Below are positions 47,396 through 58,732 of a stretch of DNA of 64,000 nt, piece by piece. Origin of the DNA: Cyrtodaria siliqua (taxonomy: Eukaryota; Mollusca; Bivalvia; Adapedonta; Hiatellidae); the NCBI GenBank assembly GCA_037043455.1, contig JAWPHD010003085.1, forward strand, positions 62,001 to 126,000, given 5' to 3'. The stretch's first letter is position 1. Each line of letters begins with the position of its first letter. A model generated the notes under the pieces. It searched no databases, had not been told where the DNA came from, and saw nothing but the letters and a program-made list of their open reading frames with translations. The position numbers were made by a program, and so were the translations under genes.

Positions 47396-47984
47396 AAACT
47401 TCCATTCATTAAATGGCAGACGCAATCGGTGGATATGAAGACAGAGCAATGCAGCGTTGGGATTTCGCCTGTAAAAATGGCAATACATTTGCTTTATTGA
47501 ACAGTTATGCCCTAACTGCAACGAATTAGTATGTAAGTGCGAGTACAATAACGTAATGTAAAATAACACCATTTTATGAGAAACGTGTCGTTTATTGACG
47601 TGCTCTTGTAATGATTTTACAACTAATACTTTCACAATCAATAATACTGCTCTAGATCAGTCCAACGAAATTAGTCAAGTAATAGATGATACATTTCAAG
47701 TATCAAATAATGAAAAATGTTTAACCGTATTCAATAATGAATATTTGAACCATGATGATGTATAAACTCTATTACATTTTAAAAACAAACGTTTACATGT
47801 TGTAGGATTAAATATACAACATTGGTTGCCAAAGTTTAATGAAGTGAAAGTTTGTCTATGTCAGTCTAAATCAGTTGATGTATTAAGTGTGTACGAAACG
47901 TTTTTAAATGATACACCACACATCCAAGACTTACATTTGATGGATATACTACTGAACGAATGGATCGTACAAATGGTAAGAAGG

Positions 47985-48139
47985 TCTATTGTCAACCCTT
48001 TTGTGTTTGTGATGTCGTTTGCATTTATTATTGCTTTTGCCTTCTTGTTTTTCTGTTTGTGTGTTTGTTTCTGTGTTTTGTGGTTGACTGTCCTCCTTGA
48101 ATGCTACTTTCCCTGCCGGTCTTTTTATATTTCTTTTTA
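47985..48139 (+). mobile_element. Family 1 3' terminus inside the LINE A endonuclease
   Basis: 'tctattgtcaacccttttgtg' to a terminus-like 'ggtctttttatatttcttttt'. It replaces the middle of the endonuclease between the NGKK and DFNIEY segments, so insertion was accompanied or followed by deletion. Confidence 0.85.
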
Positions 48140-49089
48140 ATTGTTGACTTCAATATTGAATATCAATACAAAAGAAGGTTTCAGAAATACTAAATGCAAT
48201 GCGGTTATTCATGATTATGAGTTTTCGGAGGTTATTAAAACACCAACCAGAGTAACAAGGAGTACATCTACTATAACAGACCATGTGTATAGTACAAACC
48301 CAGAAAACTTAAGTGAAATTAAAGTCACATTATAAAATATTAGTGACCACTTTCCAGTTTTATTTACAAGAAATAGCAAGCATAGAAAAAAAAAAAGAGA
48401 AAATAGTCTTAAAGTTATGACCTATAGATGTTATAATAACTTTGATGAAACTGAATTGTGTCTTGATTTACAAAACAGCTGTCTTGAAGAGTGTGAAATG
48501 TTTACCGATCCAAATGATTCAGTAGACTTCTTATATAAAAAATAAATTTTCTTTTAGCTACACATGCTCTGATTAAAACTAAAGGAATAAAAACTAGAAC
48601 TCTTCCAGGATGGTATACTGATGAAGTTCAAAATTGAAGAGCGCTCAGAGATGTAAATCACACAATTGAAAAACTGGGATCAATATAAAATGTGGAGAAT
48701 AAAACAACATCAATTATTAAAAAAGAAAAGAGAAATGTTTTCAACAAAGCCATTCTTAAAATAAGAACTCAACCTATATCTGGAAAAACCTCAAAACAGT
48801 TTCAAACAATGCTGACAGTGAATTAAATGTACCTAAACAAATTGTAATCGATGGCAAAATAATTGAAGGACTTCCCAATATAATAAATGCGTTTAATGAG
48901 TATTTCGTTAATGTCTCTAAAGTTTTTAACACAGTTAAAATACAAAACAGAAAACTTAAGTTAAAGAATGTTTTACAAGAAAAGTTAAAAGGTTCCGTTT
49001 TTAATATAGAGCGTATCACACCACTCGAAGTAAAACAAATAATTGATAAATCATTAGACGTAAAATAAATCTACAGGATTAAATGGAAT

Positions 49090-49623
49090 GAATGAATGGT
49101 GTTTTACGGCACGTCGACACATAAATAGGTCATATTGTGCGCAAAAATTGATGAAAAATGAAGTATTATTTAAAAATTAGTGTAAATATATGAAGATAAA
49201 ACTATTAAAAAACTAAGGGATGATAAGGTGTAATATAAACTATGTATGTAAATCAACAAATGCCCGTCAACGGGCATATAAACAAGTAAATATATATATA
49301 AGAACACATTATAATGATTTATATAGTCTGATCTCTTTTAGGAAATCTAAAACAAGACTAAAATCTACAGTATCAAATAACTCTTTCATAGTATTAACAT
49401 TGTAGTACCTTTGACGCATAGGATCAAAGTCTACACATTCCATTAAGATGTGTTTGACCGTTAACGGTGCAAAGCAGGGTATACATTCTGGTAATTGCTC
49501 ACCTTGTAATAAATATGAATGAGTATAACGTGTATGCCCTATCCTGCACCGGGCTAGGATAACTTCCTCTCGACGAATGGGTCTAGTAGAAGAACGCCAT
49601 TCTCCGAGTAACGGTTTAATTGA
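49090..49623 (-). pseudogene. LINE B: 5'-truncated non-LTR retrotransposon 3' end nested in LINE A
   Basis: Flanked by perfect 12 bp direct repeats ATTAAATGGAAT (49078-49089 and 49624-49635). Without the insert, LINE A reads KSTGLNGIGP across the join. On the minus strand the insert encodes LLGEWRSSTRPIRREEVILA, RCRIGHTRYTHSYLL, PECIPC, LTVKHILMECVDF, ending at a stop near 49309. This is the C-terminal region typical of I/Jockey-type LINEs with an RNase H-like tail. Its 3' non-coding end is TGCCGTAAAACACCATTC followed by (ATTC)n at the left border. A different LINE clade from A and C. Confidence 0.92.
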
Positions 49624-50724
49624 ATTAAATGGAATAGGACCAAGAATTATAAAACTATGTAGAGATATGTTACCTGTACCAATAGCTTCTTTGATAAATA
49701 AATGTTTGATTATTGGTGTTTTTCCAGATAAAATTAAGGAAGCATGTTTTCTTCCTATACCCAAGATAGGTAACATAGATGATGTAAATAATTACAGACT
49801 TATTTCAATACTTCCAACAATATCAAAAGTATTTGAGAGATTCATTGCTAGTCAAATTCATATCTACTTCAAGAAGACAAAACTAATATATGAACACCAA
49901 TCAGTTTTTCGAAAAATCATTCTTGTCAAACGGCACTTATATACATTGTTAATAAATGGCTCAAGGAAATAGATTCAGGAAATTGGGTAGGCACACTTTT
50001 CTTAGATCTATGTAAAGCCTTTGATTTGGTCGATCACTAACTCCCTTTGTTAAAATTAAAACTGTATCAATTTTCAGAAACATCAATTAAATTATTTGAG
50101 TCTTATCTTTCAAACAGAAGCCAAGTAGTTACGATCGGCGACTCAATTTCAAATGCTCTTTCTGTTATTTCTGGGGTACCTCAAGGTTGGATATTTGGTG
50201 CGCAACTCTTTTTGCTATATGTTAATGACATTCCCTTGTATAATGAACAAACCAATGTAGATATGTATGCTGAAGATACAACACTGTGTGCATTTGGGAA
50301 ATCAGTATCGTGTATTCAAACTAAATTGCAAGCAGAATTAAAAAATGTTAATCATCGGTGTACGATAAATGATATGGTTATTAATCCCATAAGGTCAATG
50401 TTTATGAGACTTGGTTCAATTTTTTTTTTAGCAAACTGTGCAGAATTGTTGCTTAAAATAAATAACAAACTATTCACAACGTAAAGGTACGAAAGTTACT
50501 AGGCATCTACATTGATGAATCATTATCGTGGAAATTTCATATATCTAAAACATGCACTAAACGTGTGTCAAAAATTAATCTGTTGAGAAGGATTTCTTAC
50601 TACCAAACCTATTAAATAAAGAAACTTTTCTATAACTCTTATATTATGTCTACTTTTGATTATGGTTGTATAACATGGAGCCAAACAAATAAATTCTCTA
50701 TTAATAGAATACTTAAAATCCAAA

Positions 50725-51150
50725 AGAGGGTCGCACGAATCGTACTTGCGAAAACTATAGAAACACCGTTTAAACTAATGTTTAAGAAACCCCAGAGGCT
50801 TCCCTTTCAACGCAGATGTGATTATTTAACTCCGGATTACATAACCAATTTAATAACCTTCTATACAAATTCAAATAATAACTTAAGATCTGCTGCTAGG
50901 AAGGATATAGATCATTTAAGAGGGCCGCACGAATCATTCTCGCGAAACCTATAAAAACACCGTCTACACTAATGTTTAAGGAACTCCAATGCCTTACCTT
51001 TCAACGCAGATGTGATTATCACACAGAAGTTATGATAACAATTTAACTCCGGATTACATAACCAATTTAATAACATTCTCTACAAATTCAAATTACAACT
51101 TAAGATCTGCTGCTGGGCAGGATATAGCTCATTTAAAACCTAGAACAAAT
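50725..51150 (+). repeat. Internal direct duplication in the LINE A C-terminal region
   Basis: AGAGGG(T/C)CGCACGAATC starts at 50725 and 50919, a period of 194 bp. Both copies contain 'cctttcaacgcagatgtgat' and 'ccggattacataacc'. The second has about 26 bp more ('cacacagaagttatgataac') and agrees better with the expected protein, so the first is probably the deleted duplicate. Confidence 0.88.
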
Positions 51151-51509
51151 CTTCTTAAACGTACTTTTGGATATTCAGGAATGGTAGTTTGAAACATGAT
51201 TCCCGTTTACATACGAGTTTCACATTCATTAATTACATTTGATTAAATACAAATCCTTTCTTTTAATGAAAGAATGAAACTTTATTTTATTTTGTAACCT
51301 TACTTTACAACTACAATAAATGTGTCTGTCCGGTTGAAGTTATATAATGATGCATGTATTGTTTTATCTTTCACTATATGCATTTATTGTTACATTTTGT
51401 AGTTTTATAGTAAACAAGATTTGTATTTTTTTAAAAATGATATGTCCTTATATGTTACCTTCTTGAAATAAAATTATTATTATTATTTTTATTATTATTA
51501 TTATTAAAG

Positions 51510-51607
51510 GCAAACATCACACACTACCCTCCTACAAGGATTTGGGTAGACGTCCTCATTTGGGTCCACAATCTGTCCGGTCATCGCACAATCAAAGAGG
51601 AGAGCAT
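51510..51607 (-). mobile_element. Family 1 copy, left part, split by the YR retrotransposon
   Basis: 'gggtagacgtcctcatttgg' to 'caaagaggagagcata' matches the family 1 C-terminal coding block on the minus strand. The matching remainder is at 61080-61150, 9.5 kb away. Confidence 0.85.
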
Positions 51608-51610
51608 ATT

Positions 51611-51662
51611 AGTATATTTCAAGTTATCCCAGGCTTTCCCCTATATATAAGAAATGGTTCTA
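51611..51662 (-). repeat. B2 split direct repeat
   Basis: AGTATATTTCAAGTTATCCC to 'ataagaaatggttctaa'. It matches B1 at 51966-52018 with few differences, in direct orientation 355 bp away. Confidence 0.85.
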
Positions 51663-51850
51663 AGAACCATGAAGGTTGCTAACAGAAATAAGAGAAATGC
51701 CGTGGATAAAACGGTGCAAAATAGTCTTTCTTTTCATATGTTCGAGTTATTTCTTGACCATATTTCCATTCGCTCTGAACTTATTCACCCTCTCTTACCC
51801 CCTAAAACTTTTTTTTTTCTAAACACGAACCTGTACACATTCTTAGGACC

Positions 51851-51943
51851 GTACCCGATGTATACTACACACCAGTCTGTACCGTGTTATGTAAAGCAAT
51901 GAGGAATGGGCACACTGTGATACCTTTATATGTTAGGGAGGCG
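51851..51943 (-). repeat. A2 split direct repeat
   Basis: 'gtacccgatgtatactacac' to TTAGGGAGGCG. It matches A1 at the other end of the element (60987-61078) in direct orientation. The best-conserved part is 51876-51943. Confidence 0.85.
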
Positions 51944-51965
51944 CCATAGGGTAAATTGCAATAGT

Positions 51966-52018
51966 AGTATATTTCAAGTTATCCCAGCCTCTCCCCTATA
52001 TAAAAGAAATGGATCTAG
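51966..52018 (-). repeat. B1 split direct repeat
   Basis: AGTATATTTCAAGTTATCCC to 'aaagaaatggatctag'; partner of B2. It lies 22 bp from A2, as expected for a B1-A2 junction. Confidence 0.85.
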
Positions 52019-52938
52019 AAAAACAAATCGGTTCTACATTCTAAAGGGGATTTCAGATATGTTGAGACCAGTGTCATCATTATGTTTATTAATGATCGAT
52101 ACGTTATTTACTACATTATATCCAGTACTCAAAACATAAATTCAACAAGTAACATTCTATATTCATAATGATTTAACACAAGTTTTAACGGAGTTATAGC
52201 ATATAACATTTCATTAATATACATATCTTAATACCGAGTTTTTATTCTACCCATTTACATACGCTTTTATTTAAGAAAGAAAAAGAAAATACAGATACGT
52301 ATTTATTATTTCGATTCTAACACAACAATAACCTCATTGTTTACGCTATTGTGGGGACACTATATATAATCTCGGAGGTCAAGGTAATCATGCTGCTATG
52401 TTCACAGGCTGTTCCATTGGGCGCCCCCGTATGCAATGTTCTGCGCGGTACAATATGTTTAAATACACTAGTAGTCACGTGACAAACAATTAAGTCATTG
52501 CTTACGTCATATAGCTTGCGCTGTATGACGTCAAGCGTTCTCAGCTTGTTCAAGATGCTTATTAATGTTATGTGTACTGATGCATATGATGGGTTTATAT
52601 CGTGTGTGAGGGCAAGATTTGGGAGCATGGCACGTTTGTGGTAATTAACATTTCATTAAAATTACTGTTGAGTTTGTCTTCGTGACGTATATTTACCAAG
52701 TGACGTCATGTAACGTGGCGTTTCAACGGATGAAATATACGCGGGGATTTAATGGAACAGCTGTGTTTTATCGTAGAATAACATGCAGTTGTCTCTCTTC
52801 TTTTTGTATATGAAAGACTGCGCAGGTCGTGTTAGAATTTATTTTAAATAGAAAACGCACCAAAACAAATGTTTCTATTAAGCTACCCAATTATATATTC
52901 CATTGCCCATTTCATTTGGGATCTATGGATAAGTAATG
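52019..52938 (-). other. 3' non-coding part of the YR retrotransposon
   Basis: Between the recombinase end and B1. A 95-codon frame at 52341-52628 (minus) has no recognisable motif. GC content is patchy, with several CACGTGAC/GTCACGT-like segments (about 52475-52710). Confidence 0.45.
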
Positions 52939-52957
52939 TTACTATATGCTCTATATA

Positions 52958-53117
52958 ATGGGGATGTATCGATAAGTTCAATTCAATTCAATTCTTTATT
53001 AGGAAAAACTGTATAAACAAGCTAGTACAGAAATAAACAGAGTACAGTTATCATCCTAGAACAGAAAGAAGAACAAGATCAGTTGCTATTATAGAGTATA
53101 CTAAAACAATAGTGTAT
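52958..53117 (-). mobile_element. 160 bp retroposed fragment with 19 bp target duplication
   Basis: Flanked by perfect TTACTATATGCTCTATATA at 52939-52957 and 53118-53136. Read minus, it carries AATAAAG followed by a short (AATTG)n run and about 20 further bases, so it looks like the 3' end of a LINE or SINE. Family unknown. It lies downstream of the recombinase ORF. Confidence 0.8.
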
Positions 53118-53271
53118 TTACTATATGCTCTATATATACCCTCCATGATAGACTGCCTCAAATACCTATAAAACTTTACTGTATTTTGTAATCAATTTAC
53201 TATTAACATATAAAGGATAGAGACGTCATTTATTATCTTGCTCCTGACAAGCTTGCGCTAATTGGATTTGA

Positions 53272-54460
53272 CTAACGGGTCGGAATTTTGTGTATATACA
53301 CAACATGATTTATGCAAAATAAAAGCGTTCTCAGTGTTTTTAAATTGGACATTTGCCTATGAATAGCACACAGCTCCGAGACACGTGCTGTCTTCTCAAC
53401 GGCATTAGAAAACGTTCTCGCCACGCTTCCCGGACGTATCATTTTCCCGATATTTGCGTAATGATTATTATAAGCATATTGCCCGATCCCCAACCTGATC
53501 GTTAAGTTTTTCATCGTCTACACCTAATATCCGAAGTGTTAGCGCACAGCCCAGCCTACCACTTTGCGATGTTTCGCCGTCATAAAGATGTATTGCCTTC
53601 AAGTGGGTACGCAATCTATCTGTCATTAGACTAGAGGAAACACTCTTACTTGTTATTCTTTTATTAGCTTTATCCTGAGCCCGAAACAAGAAACCCTTTG
53701 CTAACTCAACTCCATATTTTTCCTGCAAACATCAAGTATTCAGAAATATGCCTCACGAGTCATTATCTTTAGACTTGAGTAGAATAAAATCATTTGAATT
53801 ATCCAGAGATGACACTTTTCCTGCTGTTTGGGAAATGAAAATACCACTGGAATCTTGCAAGCAAACATTATATCACTTGTCATCAAATCTAAATCACCTC
53901 CCCTATTACCCGGATGAGAAAAACGCCCTACCCTTGTACAGCAAGAATTTTGATGTATCATCTTTCTCCACAAAAATGTGATATGATAAATATCTGCAGA
54001 GTCTCCCTAATTTTTTTAATATGAAAGATACGGCTTGTTTTTTCCTAACCATAGCGGTTGTCTGATCAACCATGACAGCCTGTAAATGACGTTTCATCAC
54101 AATCGAAGCCGCAGGATTTCCTGTTAGCAAAACTGGGTTCCATTCCCCTGACCGACCCTAGTCCATAAAAATAGCCCGCAATTTACCAATCAATCTGTCT
54201 ACTTAACCAGCTGCTAAAGTTATCGGGCAATCACCTGGCTGTTTACCTGCATTTCCATGGTATATACAAGCTTATACATGGAATTGCGTGCGGCCACTCC
54301 CATCCTTAAATATCAAAAATGTTCGAATGTCTTCCGGGAGTGCAGTACTTAATTATCTTTTTGGCTTAATGCCCTGTAGAAAACGAGAAAATTCCTTCTT
54401 GAGATTACATTTTTGCTTAGAGTAGTTCAATTTATTCAATAAATTGTCTAAATAAACAAT
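53272..54460 (-). pseudogene. Tyrosine recombinase (integrase) of the YR retrotransposon
   Basis: Minus strand. The N-terminal SAM-like part reads GIKPKR, TALPEDIRTFLIFKDGSG, AAGVDRLIGKLRAIF (one stop) and GNPAASIVMKRHLQAVMVDQ. The core follows: RYLSYHIFVEKDDTSKFLLY, a decayed stretch, GFLFRAQDKANKRITSKSVS, RLRTHLKAIHLYDGETSQSG and RLGCALTLRILGVDDEKLND. The R of the H-x-x-R motif is present, while the expected H is Q (GETSQSGR for the usual GETPHSFR). After a frameshift near 53490 comes HYANIGKMIRPGSVARTF, with the nucleophile Tyr at 53458-53460, then a C-terminal AVEKTARVSELCAIHRQMSN. In the family this enzyme inserts the circular cDNA. At least three frame breaks make it inactive. Confidence 0.85.
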
Positions 54461-54699
54461 ATATTCTTCTTTTTTAACACACACCCCATCCCAATGTCAT
54501 TAACTGTCCCACATTTCGAGCAAATGGCCCCATTTATCCCAGGAATTTGCGTGCAACAAAATGCCTGCAACAAACAATGATTAATAACCAATACAATTTA
54601 CACAAAATAACAAATATGCTTGTTTTAATTCAACATCTCTTTACCACACTAGATTGTCAATATGTATGTTAATGATATAGTCAAATACTTCCAATGGCA

Positions 54700-55800
54700 C
54701 CTTCATTTCTTAGTTAACTTTCAAACATTTTGCCAGCGTCTTTAATAAGTTCTGCGAAAACATTCGCTCACCCACCAGGTTAAAATGAACAACATCTGTT
54801 ATGTGATTAACAGTTTTGTTGCAGTTATTCATATACACCCAGTAGTTGGCTAAAATGATCATTGGCAATACGTGCTCTTGCACTCACGTAACTATCCTTT
54901 GTACTAGTAATTGATGACAAAATTAATATGAAAAGAAATATAAAAAGATCGGACAGGGAAAGTAGCATTCAATGAGGACAGTAAACCACAAAACACAGAA
55001 ACAAACACGCAAACAGACAAACAGGAAGGCAAAAGCAATAATAAACGACATCACAAACACAAAAGGGTTGACTATAGGGCTACCGCCTTAGAACGGTCAG
55101 TGGCAAAGTAGGCCACTGGGGGTTTAAACCGGTTCTAGGGTGCACCAAACCTCAAACTTACCCTACAGTCATCCCATTAAAACAGGACAGTGTCAATAAA
55201 GAAATGCCAGTCATGATCTAATCTCTAACCAACAAGGCAGGTAGGTAGGCGTCATCATAGGGTCCACAGCCTGTCCGGTCATCGTACAATTAAAGACGAA
55301 AGCATAGTGGCGAACTGTAAAAGGGTCCACTACCAAGCATGCAGTACGTTGCAAAATGATAGAGTCATAACCTCTTTTGATAAACTTGTTAACGAGTCCT
55401 AGGTTTGCCACCTGCTGGCACTCAAGCAGAGCTACCATATTGTTAATTTCTGATAATGCAACTGATATTTGTTGAATTTCATTCACATACAAAATAGTCT
55501 TGCTCAAATTATTTACACCAGCATGAACGAAAATAACTTTACAAACATGTTGTCAAATTTCCGTGTACTTGATTAATCAGTGCCCCACCTGCTGCCGTGA
55601 TATGCACCATAGAGTTATCAAAATATCGAATCCACTGCAGAAAATGCAACATAGAATCCCCACAACATAACAACTCTGTCGTACGACTACTCCTAGATGC
55701 AAACAATATCCTCCCATATGATAAACAGTATGTTCTGCACTCAATTCTAACTGCCCACAAGTTCCATGACAGACCGTATCTGTCAAGAACATAACCAAAC
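54700..55800 (-). pseudogene. SGNH-hydrolase-like (GDSL esterase) domain, split by a family 1 insertion
   Basis: Minus strand, between RNase H and the recombinase. Upstream half: CCGDSMLHFLQWI with the candidate nucleophile Ser near 55656, VHITAAGGALINQVH (block II Gly), and VIFVHAGVNNLSKTI (block III Asn, near 55520). After the inserted family 1 copy, the downstream half reads SARARIANDHFSQLLGVYMN and ITDVVHFNLVGERMFSQNLL, where D..H (near 54785-54798) fits the block V catalytic Asp-His pair. All four signature blocks are therefore visible. I recall SGNH-type ORFs in some Ngaro elements and in some CR1-type LINEs; the substrate is unknown. Frameshifts are present. Confidence 0.7.
54935..55398 (-). 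mobile_element. Family 1 copy inserted in the SGNH domain
   Basis: Runs from the terminus (about 54945) through all landmarks into the C-terminal coding block (LVNKFIKRGYDSIILQRTAC, VVDPFTVRHYAFVFNC, TMTGQAVDPMM). About 150 bp of non-coding sequence is deleted at about 55241. It is very close to the 35940 copy, so it is younger than the YR element it interrupts. Confidence 0.9.
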
Positions 55801-55839
55801 CGGTGTTATGTCGAGGACTGGCATAACCACCGTACGTTG

Positions 55840-57545
55840 CAAGCATAACCACCGTACGTTGCAATTTGCTCTCTAATATAAAATTAATTACCAGCAGCAA
55901 GAGCGTGAATGGTGGATATACGTAACAATTCTCCTGTGTATCTATGACCAACGAGAAAATATTCACGCCGGCTGTATCAGGGTTCGAAAAGGGGTAACAT
56001 GTGGGAGGCATTGACCATGTTTATCTCTCATACAGTTATAATCTAGAGCCATTAAGTCTAATGTATTCCCACAGAAATGCCGTTGTATAACATTCCATGT
56101 GCGTTCAGACAAAGAGTCGTCTGATCTTTGCAGCGTTCTAGATGGCTTATCCACAATATTTTCTCTGGAAGGGACGTAATCAAGTTTAATATGAGGTCTA
56201 AATCAAGAACTAAACGAGAAATGCTCTTCAATACAGTATTAAGCTCCCTGCACCCTCATTGTTCCATGCACCTAGCAGTGCTTTGTTATCAACATTCGAA
56301 TCAACCCTGTAACCTTTCATACGACCCCCAAACGAAACCAGAACATTATAAAACCATAATAGGAAGAGATCGTTCGAATTCGTTCGTGAAATCAGACTTC
56401 TTTCCGCTCCCAGTAAAATGATCCCACCTCACTTATACGTCAACGCGTCTGAATATAGATCAAGCTGTAGGTGCCTTTCTCTCTTCCCTTCCCAATTATC
56501 AATGAATCGCCACATTAAAATGTCATCACGCAATTCGCTGCCGACAACTATTTTCAAGTTACTTAATCCTTGAAGAAATAGCCGCGTTCATTTTCCTAGA
56601 GTATAACCTTGCGCCTGGCACTGCTAACATGAACGAAACGCACTTACCCGCCAAACGCTGCCATTCTAGAACCGACAAACAGAACTTATTTAAACAACTT
56701 TCTCACAGATTAGCACATTTTTGCTTCTTATCATGTGTCAACCTGAAACAACGGTTAACTAAATCGACCTCTAATCCAAGAAATACCTCGGTTTTGACAG
56801 ACTGGAAAATTGATTTTCTCAAAGCAATGCAATAACTCATTCTTATTAAAATTTGACACACTATATAATTTACGAGAACGGCATTCAACATGTTATCGCC
56901 TGATAGGGATCGCCTTACCACCTCAATTAGCCTGTCATCTATGTACAAAACATCGGAATTGAAATGCGCTTACGGATTTACAAAGCAGATTGTAAATATA
57001 ACGTCTGATACATATAGCTCGATAACTTGAAACCAAAACGAAGCATCTTGCATCGAACGAAATAGACCGCACACTGAAAACCCATTAGGTGTTGAGATTC
57101 TTCAGCCAGCAATACATTATCAAAATCAGATTTGTCATCTATTAGCGTAAAATAAGCCCCCTCGTTTACAACCCTTGGTATATGTTTCAAGCGGTAAAAG
57201 GAACATCCTTGGTCCAATTATTTAAGAACATGAGATTTATGCACAATCTAGGTTTTGACGGCTCTACTGTTAACGGAGCAACGATATGCGGCGGCTTAAC
57301 GAGACCTACCATTCCAATGCACTCAACAGAACCATTGCATAAGCCTTCCTGGATAGTAGTGTTAATAAATTCGATGTGATCATTACACCGCTTAGAATTA
57401 TTGAATACAGCATCTGGCGGGAAGTCTGAATTGTAACTTTTCCCGATGAACGAACCCTTAAATGGCCGAATGTATTGCTGAATATTAACACCATCAAATA
57501 TCCAATTTGTAAATTCTTATGTGACAGATGTGCTTTCAAATATTA
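55840..57545 (-). pseudogene. Reverse transcriptase and RNase H of the YR retrotransposon
   Basis: Minus strand. The RT start reads FDGVNIQQYIRPFKGSFIGK, SYNSDFPPDAVFNNS and CNDHIEFINTTIQEGLCNGS. Then come VGLVKPPHIVAPLTVEPSKP and RLCINLMFLNNWTKDVPF. After a frameshift (about 57190): IPRVVNEGAYFTLIDDKSDF, FGFKLSSYMYQTL and, with the catalytic pair intact, YIDDRLIEVVRR (YIDD at 56934-56945). The thumb/connection contains ALRKSIFQSVKTEVFLGLEV. WQRLAGKCVSFMLAVPGARL leads into RNase H: LRDDILMWRFIDNWEG, LDLYSDA (catalytic Asp, about 56447), SERTWNVIQRHFCGNTLDLM, NPDTAGVNIFS and YVYPPFTLLLLVINF. The order and the 'PSKPRLC' and 'YPPF' signatures are those of DIRS/Ngaro polymerases. Multiple stops and frameshifts. 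Confidence 0.88.
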
Positions 57546-57839
57546 CATACCAATGTTTAGCTGCCTTATGTGTTTGTCCAGCAACGAAACACTTCAGGTC
57601 ACAAAACACAAGTTCCTTGATGTCCGTCATAATGCCGCTGACGAAAGAGTCATACGCGTCTTCCTTTTGGGACTCTATGATTGTACCTACTTAAACCTCA
57701 ACTAAGGGAGGTGGGTGCATGAGCTTTCGTCCCTCGGGTTTTCTAGTCGTACCCTAGATTGGTTTTCTCTTTAACTGCAACTACTGTGGTTGTTAAGTAC
57801 GATTCTGGATACATCCTGAGATGTTTATTATTTTGTATG

Positions 57840-58250
57840 TATATCTTTAGTTAGTTTCTCTGGATGTGGACTTTATTGTTAGAGATTTCCTTTTGATGGG
57901 ATGTAGTTTTGTTTACACTGTCTTGTCTATTTGGGCGCTGAAGACAGGATAATAGCGAGGATTTTGCGCATATAAAATCGATTCAAGCTAACCAGTAGGC
58001 CTTATTGCCTACTGACCGTTCCAAGTCGGTAACCCTGTCTTCACCACCTTTTCTGTTGTTTTTTGTCTGTTTTCATTTTTGTTTACACTGTCGTGTCTAT
58101 TTGGGCGCTGAAGACAGGATAATAGCGAGGATTGTGCGCATACAAAATCGATTTAAGCTAACCAGTAGGCCTTATTGCCTACTGACCGTTCCAAGTCGGT
58201 ATCCCTGTCATCACCACCCTTTCTGTTGTTTTTGTCTCTTTCATTGTAGT
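57840..58250 (+). repeat. Family 3 repeat with a 170 bp direct duplication
   Basis: GTTTACACTGTC starts at 57911 and 58081. Each 170 bp unit contains 'atttgggcgctgaagacagg', 'ggccttattgcctactgacc' and 'gttccaagtcggta.ccctg'. The ordering (TTTACACTGTC, ACTGACCGTTCCAAG, CGGTA.CCCT) is shared with the family 1 3' region, so family 3 looks like the 3' end of a related element. It lies between the gag-like and RT parts of the YR element. Confidence 0.85.
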
Positions 58251-58732
58251 TTCAAGTCCTTGTTTGCAGTACAGTGCGGACCTACGATGCCACCTACGTT
58301 CGGACGCTGTGGTTTCTATAGGACCCTATATATCATTTTTTTCTCCGACAGTACTTTATGTTTATACTCGCAGGCCTCACCATTTGCACCCCACACCTAC
58401 ATCTCTAACAGGTACAACCAATGGGTCAAAATCCAATGTTAAACTCGATTCCCGCGTTTTAATACAAAGCACCTGAAAATATACAGGGCATTGTAACTTA
58501 GCTTATTTGTGTAGGTTTGGTCCAGAATGACACTTTAAGAGAAGAACACAAGAACGACAAAGACAATGACTGCCCTCTTGAAATGCACATAATAACCACC
58601 ATTTTGAAATGCAACTACCTAAAATAAATCTAAAACAAACAAAAATCCACCACGGTTTGCATCTGATAACACCCAACACAAAAGCAACAGCCTAATCCAA
58701 AACCAAACTAGACAAAACTCGTATTTTTCGCT

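Larger units (their letters stand above)
47400..51506 (+). pseudogene. LINE A: jockey/CR1-like non-LTR retrotransposon, near full span but broken
   Basis: Plus strand, in order. A Cys-rich CPNCNELVCKCEYNN (about 47512-47557) may be the end of ORF1. An APE-type endonuclease follows: VVGLNIQHWLPKFNEVK, a frame-shifted GYTTERMDRTNGKK, then after an insertion VDFNIEY (the GDFN motif without G), TRVTRSTSTITDHVY and SDHFPVLF. A linker includes LPGWYTDEVQN. RT follows: KSTGLNGIGP split by LINE B, IKEACFLPIPKIGNIDDVNN, YRLISILPTISKVFERFI, LDLCKAFDLVDH then stop, GVPQGWIFGAQLFLLYVND, and YAEDT (50266-50277) for the catalytic YADD. The C-terminal part (WSQTNKFSINRILKIQKRVA) is partly duplicated. The 3' end is an AATAAA signal followed by (ATT)n (51470-51506). 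Confidence 0.9.

Noticed and set aside
49309..49776. Single 155-codon minus-strand ORF
   Set aside because: Only the part up to 49623 belongs to LINE B. The first third is the reverse strand of LINE A RT, joined by chance across the insertion border.
53748..53981. Plus-strand ORFs at 53748, 55597, 56128, 56629, 57182 and 57475
   Set aside because: They are shadows of the minus-strand recombinase, SGNH, RT and RNase H coding remnants.
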